Source: Pseudobythopirellula maris (GTDB lineage: Bacteria > Planctomycetota > Planctomycetia > Pirellulales > Lacipirellulaceae). Taken from it: a stretch of DNA of 64,000 bases. The stretch covers positions 1,997,017-2,061,016 of the forward strand of contig NZ_SJPQ01000001.1 in NCBI RefSeq assembly GCF_007859945.1. Reading direction: 5' to 3'. The position numbers were made by a program, and so were the translations under genes. Below, one piece after another: positions 51,142 through 59,794 of this stretch (position 1 is its first letter; the number at the start of each line of letters is the position of its first letter). The notes below the pieces were generated by a model that did not search any database, was not told where the DNA came from, and worked only from the letters and a program-made list of their open reading frames with translations.

Positions 51142-51821
51142 CGGGAGGCGCCGTGCGGGACGTCAGGCGGCAACCGCCACGCCCCAGAGTTCCAGGGCCA
51201 GCGACCCTTAGGAGAAAGAAAAAAACAGGGAGGGACATCCTCATTCACGGCAGCGCCGCCGACGGTCGATCCATCAGTCGCGCCTCCCCGATATCAAACT
51301 GTCGAGCTGCCCTTTCGCTGACCGGCAACACAGCCACCGTGCGGCAACAGAGCGCTAAAAAACCCACGCGCTTGCGCCGCGGCGCAAGCGCCGTAGCCAT
51401 TCTGGTCAAGGGTGAGTCGACAGAAACTTTTTCAGCTAGCACGCCGGGCGCCAAACCACCGACAAGAAATTACCCCTTTAAGGCGCTCGTTAAGCGTGCG
51501 GTCGAAGCTTCATCCTCTGAAGCACGGCGGCAGTTTTGCGGAGTCTCAATTAAAAGTCAAGCAGCTTTCACAAAGACGCATCGTTCTGCGTGTTCTCGGG
51601 TGCGATTGCAAACCGAATCGCGCGCGCCGCAATCGGATTGGCGCCGCGCGCTGCTCTTCGGCGCGAAGACGATGGCGCCGCGGATCGAGAGTCGCGGATC
51701 GCTCCGATGCGCAAGGCCGGCGCAATGCAGTAATCGAAAAGTCAAGGACTGCTGGTTCCTGTTCGTTGCGATAGAATGCGGTTAGCGACTTGCCGCTCCC
51801 GCCCCACCCGCCCTGACGGAC
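51142..51821. other. 680-base intergenic region between folK and the HemDE gene
   Basis: Divergent genes flank it. It is longer than usual here and includes a strong hairpin with a T-run pointing leftward (51357-51391), with no annotated minus-strand gene to its right. Candidate frames across 51400-51780 are Arg-rich and unlike proteins. A possible TAGAAT -10 at 51772-51777 may serve the HemDE gene. An unannotated minus-strand RNA is possible. Confidence 0.45.
51357..51391 (-). terminator. Intrinsic terminator on the minus strand
   Basis: A perfect 24-base palindrome at 51368-51391 (GCGCTTGCGCC, GC, GGCGCAAGCGC) is followed on the minus strand by GTGGG and TTTTTT (plus-strand A-run 51357-51362). 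It fits a classic terminator but the transcript it ends is not obvious. Confidence 0.65.
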
Positions 51822-53870
51822 ATGCCCACGCCCTCCCCCGCCGACGACGCCCCGCCGATCGCCGCGGACCAACGATCCACGCAAGACGTCGATCCGCAGA
51901 GCAATCCACGCGCGACGGGCGGCTTCGATGGCCTCGCAGTCGCGGCGTTCGAGAGCCGCCGCCGCGACGAGATGCAGCGGATGATCGAGAAGCACGGCGG
52001 CCGCGCTAGGGTGAGCCCGTCGATGCAAGAGTCGCCGCTCGACGACGCGCGGCCGGCGATCGAGTTCGCCCACCGCCTGCTCGCCGGTCAGGTCGACGCG
52101 ATGATCCTGCTCACCGGCGTCGGCACGCGGATGTTCGTCGAGCGTGTCGAGCGCCACGTCGGCCGCGACAAGCTGCTCGACGCGCTCTCCGACATCCCCA
52201 CACTGGCTCGCGGCCCGAAGCCGGTCGCCGCGATGCGCGAGTTCGGCCTGAAGCCCTCGATGCGCGCGCCGGCGCCCAACACCTGGCGTGAGGTGCTCTC
52301 GACCCTCGACCGCGAGCTGCCGGTGGCGAACCTCACGGTCGGGCTGCAAGAGTACGGCGTGACGAACCCGAGCCTCGTGGCGGGCCTCGAGGCGCGCGGC
52401 GCGCGGGTCGAGCGCGTGCGCGTGTACGAGTGGGCGTTGCCCGACGACACGGAACCGCTATTGAAGAACGCCCGCCAGCTGGCCGCGGGCGAGACGGACG
52501 TCGCGCTCTTCACCTCGGCCAACCAGGTGACCAACCTGCTGATGCTCGCCGAGCGCGACGGCTTTGGCGACGAGCTGGTCGAAGGCTTGCGGCGGGCGAT
52601 CACCGCATCGATCGGCCCGACCACCTCCGAGCGGCTGCGCGATCTCGGCCTGCAGGTCGACTTCGAGGCGACGAGCGGCGTGATGGGCAAGCTCGTCATG
52701 GAGACCGCGCAGCACGCCCACGAGTTGATCCGCCGCAAGCGCGCGCTGCGTGCGATCGTCGCCGCCGAGCCAGCGCCCGCGCACGGCGCCGCCGACGCCG
52801 ACCGCCTCGGCGTGCTCCGCGCCGCAACGGCCGGGCAGCCTTGGGGCGACAGCGACTTCCTGCGGGCCTGCCGCCTCGAGAGCGTCGAGCGCACGCCGGT
52901 GTGGCTCATGCGGCAGGCGGGCCGCTACATGAGCGAGTACCGCGCGGTGCGCAAGAAGGTCGGGTTCCTCGAGCTCTGCAAGAACCCGCAGCTCTGCAGC
53001 GAGGTGATGTGCACGGCGGTCGATTTTCTCGGGGTCGACGCGGCGATCATCTTCAGCGATCTCTTGCCGATCCTCGAGCCGATGGGCATGGAGCTCGAAT
53101 TCGCCCCCGGCGACGGGCCCGTGATCCACAACCCGCTGCGCGAAGGGCAAGACGTCGACCGCCTCGTCGACCTCGAGAGCGTCGACGCCCTGCATTACGT
53201 GGTCGAAACCGTCCGCCAAACCCGCGCCGACCTGCCCGAACGCCTGCCGCTTATCGGCTTCGCCGGCGCGCCGTTCACGCTCGCCAGCTACGCCATCGAA
53301 GGGGGTGGCAGCCGCAACTACCTGCACACCAAAACGCTCATGCTCCGCGACGAGGGCGCGTGGGCCGAGATCATGCGACGGCTGGCCCGCGCGGTGCGTC
53401 TGTACCTGAACGCCCAGATCGCCGCCGGCGCCCAGGCGGTGCAGTTGTTCGACAGCTGGGTCGGTTGCCTAGACCCCGCCGCCTACGAGCGCTACGTGCT
53501 GCCCTACACGCAAGAACTGATCGCGGGGCTCGACCCGCGGGCCGTAGTGATCCACTTCGGCGCCGGCAATCCCGAGTTGCTGCCGCTGATCGCCCGCGCC
53601 GGTGGCGACGTGGTCGGCGTCGACTGGCGAGTGCCGCTGGCCGACGCCTGGCGGCGTGTCGGAGCCGGCAAAGCGGTGCAGGGCAATCTCGACCCCGCGA
53701 CGCTGCTCGCCGATCGGGCGACTCTAGAGCGGCGCGCCGGCGAGATCCTCACCAGCGTCGCCGGCCGCCCGGGGCACGTGTTCAATCTCGGCCACGGCAT
53801 CGTGCCGCAAACACCGCCTGAGAACGCCCGGGCGCTGGTCGATTTCGTGCACAACCACCCGGTCGAGTAG
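51822..53870 (+). CDS. Fused uroporphyrinogen-III synthase and uroporphyrinogen decarboxylase (HemD-HemE)
   Basis: 682 aa. An N-terminal HemD-like half (residues about 35-305) has the loosely conserved pattern LAVAAFESRRRDEMQRMIEK, DAMILLTGVGTRMFVERVE, VGLQEYGVTNPSLVAGLEAR, DVALFTSANQVTNLL and ITASIGPTTSERLRDLGLQV. The C-terminal half (about 345-682) is HemE: RTPVWLMRQAGRYMSEYRAV with the substrate Arg, AAIIFSDLLPILEPMG with the catalytic Asp, ASYAIEGGGSRNY, LFDSWVGCLDP, and the His in NLGHGIVPQTPPENARA. HemD closes hydroxymethylbilane to uroporphyrinogen III and HemE decarboxylates it, so one chain would do two consecutive steps of heme synthesis. Fusion could channel the unstable intermediate. 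Confidence 0.93.
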   Translation: MPTPSPADDAPPIAADQRSTQDVDPQSNPRATGGFDGLAVAAFESRRRDEMQRMIEKHGGRARVSPSMQESPLDDARPAIEFAHRLLAGQVDAMILLTGVGTRMFVERVERHVGRDKLLDALSDIPTLARGPKPVAAMREFGLKPSMRAPAPNTWREVLSTLDRELPVANLTVGLQEYGVTNPSLVAGLEARGARVERVRVYEWALPDDTEPLLKNARQLAAGETDVALFTSANQVTNLLMLAERDGFGDELVEGLRRAITASIGPTTSERLRDLGLQVDFEATSGVMGKLVMETAQHAHELIRRKRALRAIVAAEPAPAHGAADADRLGVLRAATAGQPWGDSDFLRACRLESVERTPVWLMRQAGRYMSEYRAVRKKVGFLELCKNPQLCSEVMCTAVDFLGVDAAIIFSDLLPILEPMGMELEFAPGDGPVIHNPLREGQDVDRLVDLESVDALHYVVETVRQTRADLPERLPLIGFAGAPFTLASYAIEGGGSRNYLHTKTLMLRDEGAWAEIMRRLARAVRLYLNAQIAAGAQAVQLFDSWVGCLDPAAYERYVLPYTQELIAGLDPRAVVIHFGAGNPELLPLIARAGGDVVGVDWRVPLADAWRRVGAGKAVQGNLDPATLLADRATLERRAGEILTSVAGRPGHVFNLGHGIVPQTPPENARALVDFVHNHPVE

Positions 53871-53874
53871 CGGC

Positions 53875-53962
53875 CTGTAGGGAACGCCCTCTGTGGCGTT
53901 CCTGCCTTGGGTACTCGCTTTTCCGCCGGGGTTCGGAGCGCCACAGAGGGCGTTCCCTACAG
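53875..53962. repeat. 24-bp perfect inverted repeat with nested hairpins
   Basis: Arms at 53875-53898 and 53939-53962 are exact reverse complements. Each arm lies in a smaller hairpin: the left is GGAACGCC-CTCTGT-GGCGTTCC and the right GGAGCGCC-ACAGAG-GGCGTTCC. It separates convergent genes (HemDE gene and the 81-aa gene). Confidence 0.8.
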
Positions 53963-54016
53963 CTGACCGCTGAGATAGACCCCCGGCAAGGTGCTGGGGG
54001 CAGCGCGATCACCGCC

Positions 54017-54262
54017 TCACGCCGAGGGCCGGCGGAAGTACTGGTACGCCAGGAGCACCTCGTACAGGTCGGACGAGATCGTGATCTCGTCGCCGCAGAA
54101 ATCGTCGAGCCACGTGCGGTGGTTGGTCGCCGCGTCCATCAGCAGCGGCAGCACCGCGTCGACCGACAGGGTGATCTCTCGGGTGCGTGTCGTTGCGTCC
54201 GGGGTCACGACGACATCCGTCTCGTCGGGTCCGCGGTAGATCTTCAAACGGCTAGCGGCCAT
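54017..54262 (-). CDS. Small conserved-looking hypothetical protein
   Basis: 81 aa from an ATG at 54262. It begins MAASRLKIYRGPDETDVVVT and contains REITLSVDAVLPLLMDAATN, DDFCGDEITISSDLYEVLLA and a Tyr-rich end YQYFRRPSA. It is soluble, acidic and shows no known motif. Codon use is typical of the host. It is convergent with HemDE across the inverted repeat. No function is inferred. Confidence 0.7.
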   Translation of the reverse strand: MAASRLKIYRGPDETDVVVTPDATTRTREITLSVDAVLPLLMDAATNHRTWLDDFCGDEITISSDLYEVLLAYQYFRRPSA

Positions 54263-54496
54263 GCATCACTTCCTTGTGACTGCGCGATCGTTGTTGATTT
54301 TCTCGCTCCGAGCCCACCCTCTCCCCTTGCCCCGCCAGCAAGAGAGAACGGTTGGTCTTCTCCTGGGATCGGACAGAACGGTTCTGCGGGTTGAGAGTAT
54401 TCTCAGATATTTATCCGTCGTTCCTGCTAGCATTGCCGGCGCACGCCCACCACCGACTTCCTCATCCCCCGCGCCATGGGCGTGACAAGCGTCGCC

Positions 54497-55027
54497 ATGA
54501 ATCGCCTCCACATCGTCGGCGGGAAGAACCACGGAAAAACGACGCTCGTTTGCGAGCTTGTCGAGCTGTTCGCTGCGCGGGGGCTGCGTGTCGGCACGAT
54601 CAAGCACACGCACCACGCCCACGAGCTCGACACGCCGGGCAAAGACTCGCACCGCCACCGCAAGGCGGGGGCGGCGGTCGTGGGGATCCTCTCGCCGGGG
54701 CTCAGCGCGGTCTTCTGGCCCCCCGCCGACGACGAGCGAACCGACCGCTACGCGGCGTTCGCCCCGCGGATGGCCGGCTGCGACCTGGTGCTGGTCGAGG
54801 GCGACAGCGCGACCACCGCCCCCAAGGTCGAGGTCTGGCGCGAGGCGGCCGGCGGCGCGCCGCGGTTCGCGGCCGACCGCTCGACCCTGGCCATCATCAG
54901 CGACGACCCGCTGGGCGCGCCTCTCGCCGCGTCGCCCCTGCCGGTGATGCCGCGCTCGGCCGACGACCTCGCCGACCGGCTGCTGTCGCTGCTTGCCGCT
55001 GCTCGCCAAGACGGGACTCGCGGCTGA
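54497..55027 (+). CDS. mobB: MobB, molybdopterin-guanine dinucleotide biosynthesis GTPase
   Basis: 176 aa from the ATG at 54497; an ATG seven codons earlier is possible. P-loop GGKNHGKTTLVCELVELFAA, then VGTIKHTHHAHELDTPGKDS, which is the MobB signature, AGAAVVGILSP, DLVLVEGDSATTAPKVEVWR and LAIISDDPLG. MobB supports insertion of GMP into molybdenum cofactor. It stands alone here, without mobA or moa/moe genes, so its molybdoenzyme partners lie elsewhere. Confidence 0.92.
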   Translation: MNRLHIVGGKNHGKTTLVCELVELFAARGLRVGTIKHTHHAHELDTPGKDSHRHRKAGAAVVGILSPGLSAVFWPPADDERTDRYAAFAPRMAGCDLVLVEGDSATTAPKVEVWREAAGGAPRFAADRSTLAIISDDPLGAPLAASPLPVMPRSADDLADRLLSLLAAARQDGTRG

Positions 55028-55201
55028 CCGCTACCGGGTGGATACACGACCCGCACGACCACTCCGACCCGCAGGCGACTGCGTTGCATGCAGCCCGGCG
55101 GCTGAACCGTTCGATACTGAGGGATGGACCCCCAGGGGCCGGCGCGGCGGAGCGCGGGCCCCGATCCGATAGGACCCTCACGCAGCGGCGGACAATCTTT
55201 C

Positions 55202-55426
55202 ATGTGGCGATCCTTCTTCTTAGCAATCGGCGTGTACTGCTGCCTGCTCGGGGCGGAGGCGTTGGCGATTGAAAAGGCGGTGCTCAAGCCGCAAATGAGC
55301 GGCGGCCAAGTCGTGCAGCCCGCCCGCGACCTGACCCCCCCCGACTGGGCCCCCTGGAGCTTGCTCGCCGGCGGGGCGGTGGTGGTGATTTATTCGTTCA
55401 CGCTGCCGAAAAAAGTGTCGGATTGA
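55202..55426 (+). CDS. Small two-helix membrane protein, unknown
   Basis: 74 aa from an ATG at 55202. The first helix (FFLAIGVYCCLLGAEALAI) and a second (WSLLAGGAVVVIYSFTL) flank a short extramembrane loop LKPQMSGGQVVQPARDLTPP. The C-terminus is PKKVSD. It follows mobB by 175 bases on the plus strand. No family recognised; the frame has proper start, hydrophobic pattern and host-like codon use. Confidence 0.7.
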   Translation: MWRSFFLAIGVYCCLLGAEALAIEKAVLKPQMSGGQVVQPARDLTPPDWAPWSLLAGGAVVVIYSFTLPKKVSD

Positions 55427-55722
55427 CCCCGACGCCAGCCCCGCGGCTGCAGGGGTTTTCGAGGCGTTTTTGCCTCCCCGGCGGCCTGGGCCGCTGAAAA
55501 TCCTTGTTCTGCCGCTCCAGGGCGCCTATCATGACCAGATTCGGCGTTCTCCTTCGCTCCCGCCATGCAGTGGGGCGATCGACAACGGCGAACTTCGGGG
55601 CCCGCTCGACGGTCGTCCTCGACAAGACCCCCGGCTCCGCGGCGTACGCCTGCGAGCCCCCGGCCCGATCGGCCGCCCAACGCCCCCCTCACTAGACCCC
55701 CGTTCCGACACCTCCCCACGCC

Positions 55723-57498
55723 ATGGCCACCGCAACGAAGACCGCGACCAAGTCCGAACTCACCTCCGGCGCCGACATCCTCGTGCAGTCGCTGGTGAAC
55801 CACGGCGTGGAGACGATCTTCGCCTACCCCGGCGGCTGCAGCATGCCGCTGCACCAGGCCCTCACGCGCGTGGGCGACAAGCTCCGCACGATCCTGCCCC
55901 GCCACGAGCAGGGGGGCGCCTTCGCCGCCCAAGGCCTCGCGCGCTCCACCGGCAAGGTCGGCGTCGTGATGGCCACCTCCGGCCCCGGCGCCACGAACCT
56001 CGTCACCGCGATCGCCGACGCCAAGCTCGACAGCATCCCGCTCGTCTGCATCACCGGCCAGGTCCCGACCAAGGTGATCGGCACCGACGCCTTCCAAGAG
56101 ACCCCGATGGTCGAGGTTTGTCGCGGCATCACGAAGCACCACTACCTGGTGACCGACGTCAACGACGTCGCCCGCGTCATGAAGGAGGCGTTCCTGATCG
56201 CCTCGACCGGCCGCCCCGGCCCGGTGCTGGTCGACATGCCCAAAGACGTGCAGCTCGGCAAGTGCGTGCCCGACTACGACTGCGACCTGAACCTGCCGGG
56301 CTACGACCCCACGCCCCCACTCGCCCCGGCCGAGCAGATCAAGCAGGTCGCCGCCGCGATCAAGCTCGCCAAGAAGCCGGTCATCTACGCCGGCGGCGGC
56401 ATCATCATCGGCGAGGCCTCGGCCGAGCTCCGCGAGCTCGTCGAGAAGACCGGCATCCCGATCACCACCACCGTGATGGGCCTCGGCACGTATCCCGGCA
56501 CCGACGAGCTGAGCCTCGACATGCTCGGCATGCACGGCAGCGTGTACGCCAACTACGCGGTCGACGAGGCCGACCTGTTGATCGCCCTCGGCGTGCGGTT
56601 CGACGACCGCGTCACGGGCAAGGTCGACGCGTTCTGCAAGCACGGCAAGATCGTCCACATCGACATCGACGCCGCCGAGCTCAACAAGAACAAGCCGGCC
56701 CACATCCCCGTGCGCGGCGACATCAAGCACGCGCTCACCGAGCTCAACAAGATCGTCGAGGCGCCCGAGATCGGCGACTGGGTCGCCAAGTGCAAGGACT
56801 GGAAGGCCGAGCACCCCTTCAAGTACGACGAGTCGTACCCCGGCATCACGCAGCAGCACGCGATCAAGACCCTCTGGGAACAGACCGCGAAGCTCGACCC
56901 GGTGATCACCGTCGGCGTCGGCCAGCACCAGATGTGGGCCGCCCAGTTCTACAAGTTCGACAAGCCGCGCACCTGGCTCAGCTCCAGCGGCCTGGGGACG
57001 ATGGGTTTTGGTTTGCCGGCCGCCATGGGCGTGCAGGCCGCCTTCCCCGACCGGCTGGTGATCGACATCGACGGCGACGGCAGCTTCCAGATGAACATCC
57101 AGGAGCTCAGCACGATGGTGTGCGAGAAGCTCCCCGTAAAAGTGCTGCTGCTCAACAACCAGCACCTCGGCATGGTCGTCCAATGGGAAGACCGCTTCAT
57201 GTCCGGCAACCGCGCCCACACCTACCTCGGCCCGATCGACAAGCCGGAGTGGAAGGGCGAGGGCGACGGCATCGGCGAGCTCGACCAGGCCAACCGCTAC
57301 GCCGACTTCGTCGCGATCGCCAAGGGCTACGGCTGCGGCGCCGCCTTCGTCGACAAGAAGGAAGACCTCGAGGCCGCCATCCAAGAGATGATCGCCTACG
57401 ACGGCCCCTACATCCTCGACGTCGTCGTGCCGTACCAAGAGCACGTGCTGCCGATGATCCCCGGCGGCATGACCGTCAAGGACATCATCACGGAGTGA
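55723..57498 (+). CDS. ilvB: Acetolactate synthase, large (catalytic) subunit
   Basis: 591 aa. It is a ThDP enzyme that makes acetolactate or acetohydroxybutyrate for Val, Leu and Ile. Pyr domain: [20 protein letters not shown], catalytic Glu in [31 protein letters not shown]. Middle FAD/transhydrogenase-like domain: [39 protein letters not shown] domain: [20 protein letters not shown], the [16 protein letters not shown]...NN ThDP motif. An insertion of about 10 residues ([18 protein letters not shown]) is near 515. The small regulatory subunit ilvN is not adjacent. It is followed by a hairpin terminator. Confidence 0.94.
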   Translation: MATATKTATKSELTSGADILVQSLVNHGVETIFAYPGGCSMPLHQALTRVGDKLRTILPRHEQGGAFAAQGLARSTGKVGVVMATSGPGATNLVTAIADAKLDSIPLVCITGQVPTKVIGTDAFQETPMVEVCRGITKHHYLVTDVNDVARVMKEAFLIASTGRPGPVLVDMPKDVQLGKCVPDYDCDLNLPGYDPTPPLAPAEQIKQVAAAIKLAKKPVIYAGGGIIIGEASAELRELVEKTGIPITTTVMGLGTYPGTDELSLDMLGMHGSVYANYAVDEADLLIALGVRFDDRVTGKVDAFCKHGKIVHIDIDAAELNKNKPAHIPVRGDIKHALTELNKIVEAPEIGDWVAKCKDWKAEHPFKYDESYPGITQQHAIKTLWEQTAKLDPVITVGVGQHQMWAAQFYKFDKPRTWLSSSGLGTMGFGLPAAMGVQAAFPDRLVIDIDGDGSFQMNIQELSTMVCEKLPVKVLLLNNQHLGMVVQWEDRFMSGNRAHTYLGPIDKPEWKGEGDGIGELDQANRYADFVAIAKGYGCGAAFVDKKEDLEAAIQEMIAYDGPYILDVVVPYQEHVLPMIPGGMTVKDIITE

Positions 57499-57510
57499 TC
57501 CGCCCGCGGG

Positions 57511-57535
57511 TCCGCCGGAGGCGGATTGGCTTTTC
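57511..57535 (+). terminator. Putative ilvB terminator
   Basis: TCCGCC-GGA-GGCGGA at 57511-57525 followed by TTGGCTTTT, 13 bases past the ilvB stop. Confidence 0.6.
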
Positions 57536-57539
57536 CAAC

Positions 57540-57562
57540 AGCCGACGAGCCACGCTCGTCGG
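57540..57562. repeat. REP-like hairpin, AGCCGACG family
   Basis: AGCCGACGAG-CCACG-CTCGTCGG is a near copy of the pair at 25241-25307. It lies right after the ilvB terminator. Confidence 0.65.
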
Positions 57563-57776
57563 CGATCCAGGGGATACTCCTGAGATTTCCTTGTGCGCCG
57601 TGTCTCATTACGCACTTTGCGGCCCACCGTCTGTGACTGGGTAAGACAAGTCGACAAGTAATCGAGCCAAGGCAAGGTAGTCGATTCTGACTAACGTCGT
57701 TTTGCCAACTCTGGTATCCTGATGTAGTCAGCTCTCCGTCCGCCTTTGGGTCATCGACGTGCCGCCACCTTCCGCC

Positions 57777-58847
57777 ATGCGCGACTACTACAAAGAGGTG
57801 TGCAAGTGGTTAGGCAAGTCTTATCCTACGATCGACCAAGCCCGCGATCGATCGAAGACGCAGATCAACAACCTTCCTTCTCACTTGGTCGGTCTCACCT
57901 TTGCGGAATCCACTGGCTTCTTAGTATTCGGGTCACTTGCCCGATCGGAATTCACTGAAGGCAGTGACCTCGACTGGACCTTGCTCGTCGATGGCCCTTC
58001 TGAACTTGATCACTATCAAACTTCTCTTGAGGTTCGAAAACGTCTTGTCAAAGAAGATCTGATCGAACCGGGAACTTCTGGCTTATTTGGCGGCATCACC
58101 AGCGGCCACGAGTTGCTGCACAACATTGGCGGCCTCGAAGACACAAACGCCAACATGACGCGCCGCCTGCTCTTGCTGCTCGAATCGGTTGCGATTGAGG
58201 GATCAACAACCCGAAACAAAGTTATCGCCAAACTTCTAGAGCGATACGTCAGATATGGCAGCAGCGTGGAGACCTTCTCCGCCGATGGTCTGAAGCCGCC
58301 GCGATTCTTGCTCAACGACTTTGTTCGTTTCTGGAGGACAATGGCGGTCGACTACGCAGCAAAGAAGTGGCTTCAGGCAGACAAGAAATGGGCGCTCCGA
58401 AACGCCAAATTGCGTTTCTCCCGAAAACTGATCTTTATGAAGGGGCTTTTGCTGTGCCTCGACTGCGAGCTGTTCCCAAAAGAGTGGCCCTGGAAAGACT
58501 TGAACGCCGCTGACTACGAGGGCATGCCCGAAAGCCGCTTGCAAGAAGGGCTCAAACGATTGATTGATTTGCCAGCCTTGGACACGCTCTGCCGTTCGGC
58601 CATTCTCCTCGGCGCCAAAGAGCCGGTAGCTGCAGCTCTGCGAAGTTACGACCTCTTCTTGTCGACTCTCAATGATGCATCGCAACGAGAGCACCTTAAG
58701 GGTGTGCCCTTTGAAGACGCCGAAATGGACGAAACGTTCAGCCAACTCCGCGTAGCCGGCAAAGAATTCGGCCAAGCGTTGGAAACCCTGCTGTTCGACT
58801 CCCACCCCAAGATGACCGCATTAGCCAAAGAATACGGAGTATTCTGA
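57777..58847 (+). CDS. Nucleotidyltransferase-fold protein of an accessory two-gene operon
   Basis: 356 aa from the ATG at 57777; a GTG at 57759 adds six residues. The Pol-beta-type motif is FGSLARSEFTEGSDLDWTLL (G-S, then D-x-D), as in antibiotic nucleotidyltransferases and MNT/CCA-type enzymes. A third acidic residue may be in the following segment. The rest is a helical domain (RRLLLLLESVAIEGSTTRNK, LLERYVRYGSSVETFSADGL, DFVRFWRTMAVDYAAKKW, LIFMKGLLLCLDCELFPKEW), perhaps a substrate-binding bundle. GC and codon use are visibly lower than the surrounding host genes, a sign of transfer. The stop overlaps the next ATG by one base (TGATG), so the two proteins are coupled. It could modify RNA, nucleotides or a protein; the substrate is unknown. 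Confidence 0.8.
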   Translation: MRDYYKEVCKWLGKSYPTIDQARDRSKTQINNLPSHLVGLTFAESTGFLVFGSLARSEFTEGSDLDWTLLVDGPSELDHYQTSLEVRKRLVKEDLIEPGTSGLFGGITSGHELLHNIGGLEDTNANMTRRLLLLLESVAIEGSTTRNKVIAKLLERYVRYGSSVETFSADGLKPPRFLLNDFVRFWRTMAVDYAAKKWLQADKKWALRNAKLRFSRKLIFMKGLLLCLDCELFPKEWPWKDLNAADYEGMPESRLQEGLKRLIDLPALDTLCRSAILLGAKEPVAAALRSYDLFLSTLNDASQREHLKGVPFEDAEMDETFSQLRVAGKEFGQALETLLFDSHPKMTALAKEYGVF

Positions 58848-59602
58848 TGAAACGAAGAATTGGATTCTCAACCGGTGCTCTCGCATATGGCGATTTCAAA
58901 CGTGGCGTCGAGCTGCAGGACAGAGAGGGGGTAAGCGCTATTGAGTTGTCTGCGCTGCGCGCAAACGAACTTGATGGGGCTATCGAATCACTCCCCCTAC
59001 TTAACAACCCCCGCTTTAAGTATCGGTCTTTCCATGCCCCCAGCGCTTTCGAAGGCATGAGCGATTTTGATGTCGCTGAAAAGCTAAAACCCGTTGCTGA
59101 ACTCGGCATACCTATCGTAGTCCATCCTGACACGATCATTGATTTCGAACCTTGGAAGACTCTCGGTGACCTGGTTCTGATAGAGAACATGGACTCTCGC
59201 AAAAGCTGTTGCCGTACAGCGGACGAGATGCTCGGCTGCTTTGATCAGTTACCTCATGCGAGGTTCTGCTTTGACATCGGGCATGCGCGAGAAGTCGACT
59301 CAACGATGGGCGTAGCGATCGAGCTCTTGTCAATTTTTAAGTCACGCCTTGCCGAGATCCACCTTAGCGAGGTCGACTGGACGTGCCATCATATACCGAT
59401 CAGCACATCCGCCGCACTCGCCTTCCAACGCCTCGCAAGAAGAATTCCCGAAGACGTGCCCGTAATAATAGAATCTGTCATAGATTCTGATTCGATCGAC
59501 GCCGAACTGAAGATGGCGGAACGCTGCCTGGAACCAAACTCAGATCTGCTTAAAACCACGACGCGGGTGGCCCCGGCACTCTCCCGCACCCCCGCACAGT
59601 GA
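58847..59602 (+). CDS. Xylose-isomerase-like TIM-barrel protein coupled to the nucleotidyltransferase
   Basis: 251 aa; the ATG overlaps the previous stop by one base. Metal-ligand positions of the AP_endonuc_2/xylose-isomerase-like family are all visible: His in RSFHAPSAFE, His in IVVHPDTIIDFE, Glu in LVLIENMDSR, Asp in FCFDIGHAREV, His in AEIHLSEVDWTCHHIPI and Glu in VPVIIESVID. Such proteins are Zn/Mn enzymes: endonuclease IV-like nucleases or sugar isomerases/epimerases. The last dozen residues (RVAPALSRTPAQ) are encoded by the flanking repeat A, so the original C-terminus may have been replaced or extended. Lower GC than the host genes. Confidence 0.82.
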   Translation: MKRRIGFSTGALAYGDFKRGVELQDREGVSAIELSALRANELDGAIESLPLLNNPRFKYRSFHAPSAFEGMSDFDVAEKLKPVAELGIPIVVHPDTIIDFEPWKTLGDLVLIENMDSRKSCCRTADEMLGCFDQLPHARFCFDIGHAREVDSTMGVAIELLSIFKSRLAEIHLSEVDWTCHHIPISTSAALAFQRLARRIPEDVPVIIESVIDSDSIDAELKMAERCLEPNSDLLKTTTRVAPALSRTPAQ

Positions 59603-59693
59603 GCCCATCGGCTCGGCTGGGTGAGTGTCGGGGGCGAAGCCCAACAGGCGGCCCGGTTCGGATGCGTTCGTGACCTCCGGTGTTGCGCACCCC
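59563..59693 (+). repeat. Long direct repeat A
   Basis: About 130 bases, from GCGGGTGGCCCC to GCGCACCCC, that reappear at 60970-61101 in the same direction with roughly 80 percent identity by eye. They share for example CGCACAGTGAGCCCATCGG and GATGCGTTCGTG. It covers the 3' end of the TIM-barrel gene. Confidence 0.8.
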
Positions 59694-59794
59694 ATGAATG
59701 AGACAGCAATTCACTACGAATCACGCTCGCTTGAATCGTGTCCAATCTTGTATGCGTACTCTCTACGAACTGTTCGTAGGGAGAATGAGCCGGC

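Noticed and set aside
51412..51785. Possible protein gene in the folK-HemDE gap
   Set aside because: All frames are Arg/Ser-rich without motifs; a small RNA is a better guess.
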